A stretch of 17,225 nucleotides of DNA from Candidatus Omnitrophota bacterium. GTDB taxonomy: Bacteria > Omnitrophota > 4484-213. Each line of letters opens with the position of its first letter. Position 1 is the first letter of the stretch. The stretch lies in the NCBI GenBank assembly GCA_030639955.1, contig DAOWKH010000051.1:1-17225 (forward strand), in the 5' to 3' direction. The position numbers and the translations under genes were made by a program. The notes under the pieces were generated by a model that was not told where the DNA came from, did no database searches, and saw nothing but the letters and a program-made list of their open reading frames with translations. This document shows, one piece after another, positions 6,406-13,097 of this stretch.

Positions 6406-7125
6406 ATGACTTTGAATATAGATGAACTTAAAGAACGCGCAAAAGAATATGTAGAAATCGAGGGGAAAACAAAAGTAATAGACGTAACCTTTGCTGGAAA
6501 ATTTATCTTTTCAGCTATAGAGGATGTAGTATTATCAGTAACAACGACAGAAAAAGATGACTCGGAATGGTGGGTAGTGGGTGGTTCAACACCTATGAAT
6601 CTATATGCGAAATCTCGTTTTCCTTCAGCAGATGAGGCGTTTTCTATGCATCTTGGAGTAATTGCTCGTTTAAAGGGTGGAGATTTCTCTGAATCCAATG
6701 AAGAGCCTAAAGAAATAGGATATGATGCTTTTATTGCTCATGCTAGTGAAGATAAAGAAGATTTTGTTCGTCCTTTGGCGAACGTATTAACTAAAATTGG
6801 ATTTAAGATATGGTATGATGAATTTGAGCTTAAGGTAGGTGATAGCTTGCGGCAATCAATTGATAAAGGTTTAGTTAATTCAAGATACGCAATAGTCGTT
6901 CTTTCCAAGGCATTTTTTTCAAAAAATTGGCCTCAATATGAATTAAATGGTCTTGTGGCTCGTGAAATTGATGGCAAAAAAGTTATTTTGCCTATATGGC
7001 ATAATATTAAAAAAAGTGAAGTATTAAAATATAGTCCACCATTAACAGATAAAGTCGCTTTAAGTACAAATAAAATGTCGGTAGAAGAAATCGCTCAGGA
7101 GTTAATGAGGGTATTACGGCTATAA
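6406..7125 (+). CDS. TIR-domain protein (putative NAD-degrading defence effector or sensor)
   Basis: A 239-residue protein with a C-terminal TIR domain from about residue 106. It starts YDAFIAHASEDK (106-117), has the BB-loop region WYDEFELKVGDSL (136-148), SRYAIVVLSKAFFSKNW (159-175), and the WxxxEL signature WPQYEL in which Glu179 is the likely NADase catalytic residue. Residues 1-100 form a separate alpha/beta domain with no TM segment that I do not recognise. Bacterial TIR domains cleave NAD+ or make cyclic ADP-ribose signals on infection and trigger abortive infection. The next gene, 59 bases on, codes for an ApeA-like HEPN protein, so the two may work together. The ATG at 6406 has only a weak GGGCTTG upstream; no better start is seen. 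Confidence 0.88.
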   Translation: MTLNIDELKERAKEYVEIEGKTKVIDVTFAGKFIFSAIEDVVLSVTTTEKDDSEWWVVGGSTPMNLYAKSRFPSADEAFSMHLGVIARLKGGDFSESNEEPKEIGYDAFIAHASEDKEDFVRPLANVLTKIGFKIWYDEFELKVGDSLRQSIDKGLVNSRYAIVVLSKAFFSKNWPQYELNGLVAREIDGKKVILPIWHNIKKSEVLKYSPPLTDKVALSTNKMSVEEIAQELMRVLRL

Positions 7126-7184
7126 TATAATGCGTAACTTATTTTGATTACCGCCGAAGTTTTAACGTAGGAAGGGCGATTTTG

Positions 7185-8543
7185 ATGTTTTTTGGCAGCT
7201 TCACACCGAGTCAAAGAATCTATTTTCGTATGAAAGAACCAATTCTATATAAAAACTACAACAATTATTTTAGGGAAACTTTAGATTTTTTAAATAAGGA
7301 ATTTGATGCTGGGGCAAAAATTCCAGACACTACGGAACAAGAAATAGAATTTGAAATAAAAGAACCACTACAGAATCGAAATATAGGCTATAAATTCCCT
7401 TGGATAATCAAGAAGGACTACTCAAAATTTATCTTAAAGAAATGGGATTTATTGAAAGAATTACAAAGCTATAAGATGTGTTTGCAACATCTGAAAGATA
7501 AAGGTTATATGAAAGACTATTTTGGAGAACAAGGTTTTTTACTTAATACAATTATAACATTTGCAAAAGAAACAAACGATCTGCAATTTATTCAAGAAAA
7601 ATTTGACGAAATCTATAAAGGAATAGAAGATTTTATTTTTACCGACTTAATAAAATTTAGTTGTTCAGCTCTTTTGTTTAGCTTTGAAAGTGATATTGAT
7701 GAAATAATTATTGATGAATTTACTAAGATAAAAAAATATAGTGAAAATGAATGTAAGGAAATTTGGGAAAGAAGGTCTTTTATTACTTCTTCGTGGTATA
7801 TCATCAGTCCTTTAGATTATAGATTAGAGGTAATTTTTAATAAAAAGAAAGAAGACCTTAGAAAATTCACTAAAGAAGGTCGCGAAGATTTAAGAAAAGT
7901 TCTCTTATTGTTAAGATTGTTTAAGCCTTCTACACTAAGAATTGGAAGAATAGAGACAAAGCCAATTCAATGGGTTTCATTTGGAGGTATTATCTCTAGC
8001 GGTATGGAAGAAAGGCCAGGAGGTAATTATAGATTATCCATAGCCGAAGTACCTGAGCTAATCAAACTTTGGAATGAAATTAAAAATATCAATTTTTTAA
8101 ATTTCCGTTCTTTAGAGATAGCAATTAAGAGATTTAATTTTGCACATGAGAGAATAGATTTAGAAGATAAATTTATTGATATAATGATAGGTTTTGAAAC
8201 ACTATATTTGGCCGATGATAAAGAATTAAGATATAAAAGTGGTCTTAGAACGGCAATTTTGATCGGGGAAAATTTAGAAGAAAGAAGGAAAATTTTTAAG
8301 ATTATACAAGTAGCATATGATAAGAGAAGTAATTTAATTCATGGCGGTAGGTTAGAAGAAAAGGTAAGAATCTCAGATCCGGTCAACCAAGAATATACTA
8401 TGAATGCATTTATCGATATAATTAAAGATTATTTATCTAGTTCTATAAAAACCTTTGTTCGCTTGTCAGCTAATTATAAACATGGAGAAATATTAAATAA
8501 AATCCATGAAAGCACCCTAACGGCAGGCATTATTTTAGAATGA
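7185..8543 (+). CDS. ApeA-like HEPN-domain protein (putative RNase effector)
   Basis: About 452 residues. The C-terminal third (from about residue 320) matches the ApeA-type HEPN domain: a helix with FIDIMIGFETLYL and, near residue 381, DKRSNLIHGG, which supplies the Rx4H catalytic motif (Arg381, His386) typical of HEPN ribonucleases. The N-terminal ~300 residues are charged and largely helical, without TM segments or a family I can name, and probably act as a sensing or partner-binding part. AGGAAGGG at 7169-7176 sits 8 bases before ATG 7185, which I prefer to TTG at 7182 and to ATG at 7230. HEPN RNases of this kind cleave tRNA or mRNA in phage defence. The TIR gene directly upstream is the obvious partner. 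Confidence 0.8.
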   Translation: MFFGSFTPSQRIYFRMKEPILYKNYNNYFRETLDFLNKEFDAGAKIPDTTEQEIEFEIKEPLQNRNIGYKFPWIIKKDYSKFILKKWDLLKELQSYKMCLQHLKDKGYMKDYFGEQGFLLNTIITFAKETNDLQFIQEKFDEIYKGIEDFIFTDLIKFSCSALLFSFESDIDEIIIDEFTKIKKYSENECKEIWERRSFITSSWYIISPLDYRLEVIFNKKKEDLRKFTKEGREDLRKVLLLLRLFKPSTLRIGRIETKPIQWVSFGGIISSGMEERPGGNYRLSIAEVPELIKLWNEIKNINFLNFRSLEIAIKRFNFAHERIDLEDKFIDIMIGFETLYLADDKELRYKSGLRTAILIGENLEERRKIFKIIQVAYDKRSNLIHGGRLEEKVRISDPVNQEYTMNAFIDIIKDYLSSSIKTFVRLSANYKHGEILNKIHESTLTAGIILE

Positions 8544-8677
8544 GGATAGTAATTTATCTCAGAGTATCCACCGAAAACCAGGCAAAAGAAGGTTCCCTGC
8601 AGATTTCTTCGAAATCTATGCGTGGGGACAAGTATTCTCTTGAGGTTCAGAGAGAACATCTTAAGTTTTTTTGCTAA
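8540..8677 (+). pseudogene. N-terminal stub of a serine recombinase (resolvase/invertase type)
   Basis: ATG at 8540 overlaps the HEPN stop (ATGA). The 45-residue product has the catalytic-domain start of large serine recombinases: RIVIYLRVSTENQAKEG with the nucleophile Ser10, then KYSLEVQREHLKFFC, followed by TAA. Between EG and KYSLE lie about 12 extra residues coded by a palindromic segment; in ordinary family members these two blocks are adjacent. The remaining catalytic residues, the recombinase domain and zinc ribbon are missing, so it cannot recombine DNA. It marks a past mobile element at the right end of the TIR/HEPN module. Confidence 0.75.
8601..8617 (+). repeat. Small palindrome AGATTTC-TTC-GAAATCT inside the recombinase stub
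   Basis: Perfect 7-bp arms around a TTC loop, with looser outer pairing between TTCCC (8593-8597) and GGGGA (8624-8628). It codes, in frame, for the residues that interrupt the conserved recombinase N-terminus, and its core resembles the palindrome at 6237-6255. Confidence 0.65.
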
Positions 8678-8685
8678 GTGAGAAG

Positions 8686-9012
8686 ATGAGGAAGCCGAAA
8701 ATAATGAATGAATCTGTTATAAAGAAAAAATCATTAGAGAGAATTAAAAATATCCATAAGTTATCCAGGTTATACAACAGGAAGCTTAAAAATAACCACA
8801 AAAAGCGGCTTTTAGAATTAATGAAAGAGCATATTGAGGAGATTGAGGAATTATCAAAAAAGAATAATAAACATTATTTAACCGAAACCGGTGATTTGAT
8901 AATTTTATGTTTTGGAGTGCTACTAGAGAATAATATATCTATAGATAAAACTTTGCTTCAATGCTTTAAAAGATATGAAGCAAAACTGCCTAAACTAATA
9001 AAAGGAGAATAA
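8686..9012 (+). CDS. Small basic helical protein, hypothetical
   Basis: About 108 residues from ATG 8686; a TTG at 8671 and an ATG at 8704 are alternative starts, and ribosome binding signals are weak for all. The first half is strongly basic and helical (many Lys, Arg and His, such as KLKNNHKKRLLELM). The second half has a moderately hydrophobic patch, GDLIILCFGVLLENN, and ends FKRYEAKLPKLIKGE. There are no Cys pairs or recognised motifs. It starts just after the recombinase stub and its end carries the Shine-Dalgarno of the following nuclease-like gene (gap 5 bases), so those two are co-transcribed. Function unknown; it may be an accessory gene of the lost mobile element or a partner of the nuclease. 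Confidence 0.65.
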   Translation: MRKPKIMNESVIKKKSLERIKNIHKLSRLYNRKLKNNHKKRLLELMKEHIEEIEELSKKNNKHYLTETGDLIILCFGVLLENNISIDKTLLQCFKRYEAKLPKLIKGE

Positions 9013-9017
9013 GTGTT

Positions 9018-10091
9018 ATGAAATCAAATTGTACAATATCATTTTCCCGAAATGACCTTCAGCGAACACGGTTGTGGCAAGGCAAATGTCCGGTTAAAAA
9101 CTGTACAGTAGATATTAAGCAGCATAAGGTTTCATTTCAAAAATATAAAGGCAAAATGAGATATCTCGCATTTTGCCCTGAGCATGGCATACGTATCCAT
9201 AAAAATGGGTTTGTTTATTATAATGGTTCATCACCAGCGGATTTAATAACTGCAACGAAGCGTAATTTAATGTTCCACAGTGATTATTATGTCACTAATT
9301 TCTTAAAAAAGAAGAATAAAATGGAATCCGGCCGCCTGTGTTACGAAAGCAGCGAAGACGCAGTATCATATAATGTATTTACAGAATTGCTTTCTAATGG
9401 CGCTGCATTAAAAAGATTAGTTGGCAATATTCTAAAGCGACATATCAAAGATGAAGTTGAGTTGTATTTATGGGGCGGAAAGATAGATTTAAGAAATAAT
9501 TCTTTTGTACAATATAAACCACTTATCAAAGTTCGCAATCATTTGGAGCGTGATATAAAACGATTTGCGACGGAGCCCGATATAATGCTTGTTATTCCAA
9601 AGAAAGTAGTAATTTGTATAGAAGCTAAATTCGGTAGTAAAAATCCAATTGCGAAAGAACAAAAAGAGAAACAAGAAGAGAAGCCGAAAAGCAAAATCAA
9701 GCTTATTGAACGATATTGCGTAAAAAATCGCATAATAGATACAAAGGAGTTATTCGATTTTAGTAATACGCCAAAGCTTTTTTACGAACAGTTATTTCGG
9801 AATATTGTGTTTGCGGCATCAATGGCAAAATTAGAAGGTAATGTGAATTGGTATGTTGTAAATTTACGGAATCAGCATGTCATGAATTTAAAACGTGGTA
9901 AGCCCGAGAGCATGCCAATTATGCGCAATATTCGTTCAATATTAAAGCCCAGGTATAAAAAGCGTTTTACTCACTTAACTTGGGAAGACATATACAATAA
10001 AGCTGTAAAAGGGAATGAGGAATTAGTTAATCTTGCCTGGTATTTAAAAAATAAAAGTTTGAATTGCGGCAGGGCATTTAATATATTATAA
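9018..10091 (+). CDS. PD-(D/E)XK nuclease-like protein with an N-terminal zinc finger
   Basis: A 357-residue protein. A probable zinc finger uses Cys24, Cys29, Cys53 and His56 (CPVKNC and FCPEH). Residues about 105-130 hold the helix SSEDAVSYNVFTELL, whose acidic residue is conserved in several PD-(D/E)XK families. The core follows as EPDIMLVIP (Asp188) and VVICIEAKFG (Glu202, Lys204), a complete D...ExK site. A Lys/Glu-rich stretch (210-230) and an alpha/beta C-terminal part come next. It resembles restriction-type endonucleases, but no methylase is adjacent, so specificity is unknown; type IV-like or phage-triggered nuclease activity is inference. AAGGAG lies 10 bases before the ATG. Its last 10 codons overlap the 30-bp direct repeat, so the present C-terminus may have been reshaped by insertion of the next module. 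Confidence 0.7.
   Translation: MKSNCTISFSRNDLQRTRLWQGKCPVKNCTVDIKQHKVSFQKYKGKMRYLAFCPEHGIRIHKNGFVYYNGSSPADLITATKRNLMFHSDYYVTNFLKKKNKMESGRLCYESSEDAVSYNVFTELLSNGAALKRLVGNILKRHIKDEVELYLWGGKIDLRNNSFVQYKPLIKVRNHLERDIKRFATEPDIMLVIPKKVVICIEAKFGSKNPIAKEQKEKQEEKPKSKIKLIERYCVKNRIIDTKELFDFSNTPKLFYEQLFRNIVFAASMAKLEGNVNWYVVNLRNQHVMNLKRGKPESMPIMRNIRSILKPRYKKRFTHLTWEDIYNKAVKGNEELVNLAWYLKNKSLNCGRAFNIL
10061..10090 (+). repeat. 30-bp direct repeat, left copy
   Basis: Thirty bases beginning GAATTGCGGCAGGGC and ending in an AT-rich run are repeated without mismatch at 11482-11511. This copy codes for the last residues of the nuclease-like protein. The 1.4 kb between the copies holds the MNT/HEPN module and a miaB-like fragment. 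Confidence 0.95.
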
Positions 10092-10115
10092 ATAGTTATG
10101 GCAAAAATAAAGACT

Positions 10116-10238
10116 ATGATAGAACGACAACCGAAAGTCTTAATAAAACACTTTCGGATGACCGACCGACGCAGTACTATACGGCTTTTGTGCCTTATTT
10201 GAACAGGATTTGGTAGAACACGATGGCGTAAGGTTTAA
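10116..10238 (+). pseudogene. Decayed miaB-like gene start, copy 1
   Basis: From ATG 10116 the frame reads MIERQPKVLIKHFRM, which resembles the conserved start of MiaB/methylthiotransferases (KVLIKTFGCQM) with a small insertion and damage in the FGCQM region. After that, 48 bases (10168-10215) match the second copy at 16650-16697 and encode DAVLYGFCALFEQDLV in the corresponding frame, before stopping near 10238. The radical-SAM and TRAM domains are absent. A hairpin CCGAAAGT (10131-10138) / ACTTTCGG (10150-10157) arises in this region. It looks like a gene-start fragment carried with the inserted module, not a working gene. Confidence 0.45.
10168..10215 (+). repeat. 48-bp dispersed repeat, copy 1
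   Basis: Matches 16650-16697 at 45 of 48 positions (begins GACGCAGTA, ends GGATTTGGTA). In the frame of the miaB-like peptide two of the three differences are silent third-position changes, favouring descent from coding sequence. Confidence 0.85.
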
Positions 10239-10289
10239 ATAGCACATATTCAGTGTAATAATCACGAACTATTTAAATCAAAAAAGACG

Positions 10290-10318
10290 TTGACAAAAAG
10301 TGATTATTGTTCTACCAT
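10290..10318 (+). promoter_or_regulatory. Promoter of the MNT/HEPN operon
   Basis: TTGACA (10290-10295) is followed, 17 bases on, by TACCAT (10313-10318), a -10 box with the key T1, A2, A5 and T6. The start of transcription would be near 10325, about 30 bases before the MNT start codon. Confidence 0.6.
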
Positions 10319-10347
10319 ATAGAACAGTTGTCTTATAAGATAGGACA
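10308..10347 (+). promoter_or_regulatory. Two operator-like inverted repeats over the MNT/HEPN promoter
   Basis: TGTTCTA (10308-10314) and TAGAACA (10320-10326) form a perfect 7-bp inverted repeat that covers the -10 box. Just downstream, TGTCTTAT (10329-10336) and ATAGGACA (10340-10347) form a second one with a single T-G mismatch. The MNT protein has an N-terminal winged helix, so autorepression by binding here is plausible. Confidence 0.55.
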
Positions 10348-10356
10348 GGAGAAAAT

Positions 10357-10992
10357 ATGCTAATACCCATCGGAAGAAAAAAGATATTGGAAGTTTTCAT
10401 GAAAAATCCTTTCAAGGAGATACATCTTAGGGAGATAGCCCGGATGTCAGGAGTTTCATTGACTAATGCTGATAGCTCACTGCGTTTATTCCTGAAAGAT
10501 AATATTTTTAAAAGGCGGGATGTTTCCAATATGTCTTTTTTCAAGCCTAACTTAGAGAATGAAACTCTCTTGAAAATATTTGAATTCTTGGAACTTGAAA
10601 AGAAAAACAGATTTTATAATAAGAACAAAAGGATAGCCAGATTATTACAGAAATATACACAAGATATAATAGATTTATCAAACAAGAAAATACAACTGGT
10701 TATACTTTTTGGCTCAGTGGCAAGGGGTGAATGGACTAAAGGTAGCGATATAGATATACTAATAGTTGTCTCGGAAAAGGATAAAGATGTAACTGCAGCT
10801 TTAAGCAATGCTAAAATAGATGTAAGCCCGCTGTTGGAAATAGGGCCAATAAGCACTACAGTTGATAAATTTGTAGAAGGGTTTAGAAAGAAGACTGAGT
10901 TTTACGATGAACTCTGGAAAGACAGAATAGTTTTGTATAATGAATTCCTGTTTTGGCAGTTGATTAAAGAGGGAGGGAAATCATATGCTTGA
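10357..10992 (+). CDS. MNT-type nucleotidyltransferase with an N-terminal winged helix
   Basis: A 211-residue protein. Residues 1-65 look like a winged helix-turn-helix (EIHLREIARMSGVSLTNADSSLR). Residues about 110-200 are a minimal nucleotidyltransferase with the GS-x10-DxD signature: Gly119-Ser120 in LFGSVARGEW and Asp131/Asp133 in SDIDILIV. In MNT/HEPN (HepT/MntA-type) toxin-antitoxin pairs the MNT partner neutralises the HEPN RNase, in studied cases by AMPylating it. It has its own TTGACA promoter with two palindromes, and GGACAGGAG before the ATG. It overlaps the HEPN gene by 8 bases. The module sits between 30-bp direct repeats, suggesting recent arrival. Confidence 0.9.
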   Translation: MLIPIGRKKILEVFMKNPFKEIHLREIARMSGVSLTNADSSLRLFLKDNIFKRRDVSNMSFFKPNLENETLLKIFEFLELEKKNRFYNKNKRIARLLQKYTQDIIDLSNKKIQLVILFGSVARGEWTKGSDIDILIVVSEKDKDVTAALSNAKIDVSPLLEIGPISTTVDKFVEGFRKKTEFYDELWKDRIVLYNEFLFWQLIKEGGKSYA

Positions 10993-11482
10993 ATACATTG
11001 AGAAAACTTTACATGAATGTTTTCATCCCAAGAAAGGTAAGCCTAATCTTCGTAAGGTTCCTGTAAATGATAGACGGGTTAAACAGCATATTGATAAGGC
11101 ACATAGCAATTTACGGGCTATGAAAATAATGTTCAATAATAATTTATTTGATTGGACGATTATTTGTGGTTATTACGCTATGTATCATTCAGTATTGGCG
11201 TCACTATTTAAAATAGGTATTCAAACAAGGGCACATTATTGTGCTATAGCAGTTTTTAAGAAATTCTATGTTGAGCGCGACAAGGTAAAGCCGGAATATA
11301 TCAGCTATATTAAAAAGGCAAAACAACTTGAGCAAAAGTATGCAGAGACCTTGGAAAAAGCACAGGAAAATAGGGTTGTTGAGCAATATGGTGTTGAGGT
11401 TCTTACTAATGATGATGCCGAATGGATTATAGAAGATGCAAAGGACTTTGTTCTTAAGATAGAAGAAGTGATAGCTGAATAG
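10985..11482 (+). CDS. HEPN-domain protein, partner of the MNT nucleotidyltransferase
   Basis: A 165-residue helical protein with the HEPN core YYAMYHSVLASLFKIGIQTRAHYCAI (about residues 62-87), which matches the YYAMFHA...L..KGI...H pattern of HEPN proteins paired with nucleotidyltransferases. A clear Rx4-6H RNase motif in the usual place is not obvious, so it may be the substrate-binding, non-catalytic type of HEPN rather than a HepT-like toxin. The ATG has a GGAGGG Shine-Dalgarno 7 bases upstream and overlaps the MNT gene by 8 bases, so translation is coupled. The stop TAG at 11480-11482 abuts the right-hand 30-bp direct repeat. Confidence 0.88.
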   Translation: MLEYIEKTLHECFHPKKGKPNLRKVPVNDRRVKQHIDKAHSNLRAMKIMFNNNLFDWTIICGYYAMYHSVLASLFKIGIQTRAHYCAIAVFKKFYVERDKVKPEYISYIKKAKQLEQKYAETLEKAQENRVVEQYGVEVLTNDDAEWIIEDAKDFVLKIEEVIAE

Positions 11483-11511
11483 AATTGCGGCAGGGCATTT
11501 AATATATTATA
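11482..11511 (+). repeat. 30-bp direct repeat, right copy
   Basis: Identical to 10061-10090. Here it starts with the last base of the HEPN stop codon and is non-coding for that gene. If read in the nuclease frame it would again give the nuclease C-terminus and a TAG stop, so it looks like a duplicated gene end created when the module between the copies was inserted. Confidence 0.95.
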
Positions 11512-11602
11512 GGATTATATGAAAGTTACAATTTACATAGAAGATTCAGAGCCGCAATATAAAAATACCTTTTTCAAAACCTATTCTTCCAAATTGTTCC
11601 TA

Positions 11603-11631
11603 TTGACAAACTGCTTATTTTGGGGTATATT
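11603..11631 (+). promoter_or_regulatory. Sigma-70-type promoter of the AAA ATPase gene
   Basis: TTGACA (11603-11608), a 17-base spacer ending GGGG, and TATATT (11626-11631). The first transcribed base would be near 11638, giving a leader of about 45 bases. Strength and layout are very similar to the promoter at 2489-2517. Confidence 0.85.
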
Positions 11632-11682
11632 CTCATTGTAAATAACAGAATTTATAAATCTTGAAACATTTAGAGGTGGAAT

Positions 11683-13026
11683 ATGGACAAAAATGAGATA
11701 ATTCAGATACTCAATGATTGGAATTTCTGGAACAAAGAGCAAAAAATAGGCGTGTTGCGTCCGGATTATCTCGGAAGGCTTGAATCCCTACTTTCATCAA
11801 ATCAAGTGATTACGATAACGGGCCCAAGACGCGCGGGTAAGTCATTTATAATGCGCCAGATGGCAAAACGGTTGATAAATAATGGTCATAATCCTAAAAA
11901 TATAATGCATGTTAATTTTGAGGATCCGCGATTTACCGAATCAGGGGTTTTGTTTTTGGAAAAGATTTTTTCAGCCTACCTGGAATATATTGCTCCTACG
12001 GCTATGCCCGTGATATTACTTGATGAAATACAAGAGATTGAAGGTTTTGAGAAATGGGTCAGGATGATGCATGAGCTTTCAAAGGCGAAGATCATTATAT
12101 CTGGGTCAAACGCGCGGCTCTTAAGCAGAGAGCTTGGCACTTTGCTTACTGGTAGGCATCTTGACCTAACAATTTTTCCCTTGTCGTTTGGTGAATTTTT
12201 ATCGTTCAATAATGTAACCCTAACCTCGAAAAATAATTTATTTTTCCAAGAAGCAGAAATAAAAGGGCTTTTAAGAAAGTATATTGAGTTTGGGTCATTT
12301 CCTGAGGTTGTGTTATCAGAACAGAAAAAAGAGATTTTATTAACTTATTTTGAAGATGTGATAACAAAGGATCTTTTGAGAAGATTTAATATCAGGAAAC
12401 CGCAGGATTTAAGGGCGATTATCAAATATTATCTCTCAAATACTTCTTCTCTGGCAACATTTAAATCAATAGAGCGCTCACTTGAAATGTCTATAACTTC
12501 GGTAAAGAATTACACTGGCTATATTGAACAGGCCTATTTGGTTTTTCCTCTGAAGCGTTTTTCGTTTAAAGTCAAAGAGCAGGAAAAAAGTCCCAGAAAA
12601 ATGTATGCGGTTGATTCTGGATTAAGCAACGCCGTAGGTTTTAGATTTTCCGAAAATCTTGGTAAACTTGCCGAAAACGTTGTTTTTATGGCACTCAAGA
12701 GAAGGCAGGTCTTGAACCCTGATATGGAAATATTTTACTGGAAAGATGTCCATCATCGCGAGGTCGATTTTGTTGTTAAAGAAGGATTGAAAGTAAGAAA
12801 GCTTATACAGGTCTGCTGGAATATGCGGGATGAAAAAGTTAAGAATAGAGAACTAAGAAGTTTACTAAAAGCCATGAGAGAATTAAATATTGATACCGCG
12901 ACAATCATTACAGAAGATGCCCAAGGAGAGGAGCGTCTTCACGATAGTAGAGTTCAATTAATTCCTCTTTGGAAATGGCTTTTGGCTGAGCAAGGTATAA
13001 TAGGCAAGACCCCTGCAGGGTTTTAA
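11683..13026 (+). CDS. AAA ATPase of the AAA_14/DUF4143 family
   Basis: A 447-residue protein of the widespread ATPase family with an AAA_14 domain followed by DUF4143. Walker A is GPRRAGKS (residues 47-54), Walker B VILLDE (110-115), and the sensor region is SGSNARLLSRELGTLLTGRH (140-159), followed by the typical PLSFGEF. After a winged-helix-like linker (about 245-285) the C-terminal part has AENVVFMAL, REVDFVV and LIQVCW, a degenerate PD-(D/E)XK-like fold in which the usual catalytic Lys is not evident. These proteins are common in accessory islands and have no settled function. A strong promoter and AGAGGTGG ribosome binding site precede it, so it is a single-gene unit. A short GC hairpin overlaps its stop codon. 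Confidence 0.9.
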   Translation: MDKNEIIQILNDWNFWNKEQKIGVLRPDYLGRLESLLSSNQVITITGPRRAGKSFIMRQMAKRLINNGHNPKNIMHVNFEDPRFTESGVLFLEKIFSAYLEYIAPTAMPVILLDEIQEIEGFEKWVRMMHELSKAKIIISGSNARLLSRELGTLLTGRHLDLTIFPLSFGEFLSFNNVTLTSKNNLFFQEAEIKGLLRKYIEFGSFPEVVLSEQKKEILLTYFEDVITKDLLRRFNIRKPQDLRAIIKYYLSNTSSLATFKSIERSLEMSITSVKNYTGYIEQAYLVFPLKRFSFKVKEQEKSPRKMYAVDSGLSNAVGFRFSENLGKLAENVVFMALKRRQVLNPDMEIFYWKDVHHREVDFVVKEGLKVRKLIQVCWNMRDEKVKNRELRSLLKAMRELNIDTATIITEDAQGEERLHDSRVQLIPLWKWLLAEQGIIGKTPAGF

Positions 13027-13097
13027 AAATAAAGATTGCAATTTACACAGAATTTGATGCGAGAGAAATTTAAACGCAGAGGCAAGTTTTTTGCTTA

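Noticed and set aside
11519..11641. 40-codon frame after the right 30-bp repeat (starts MKVTIYIEDSEPQ)
   Set aside because: No Shine-Dalgarno, and its second half is the ATPase promoter region; at most a gene remnant, so not listed as a gene.
13007..13025. Possible terminator hairpin at the end of the AAA ATPase gene (ACCC...GGGT followed by TTT)
   Set aside because: Short stem overlapping the stop codon with the T-run consumed by the stem and A-rich sequence after it; too weak to call.
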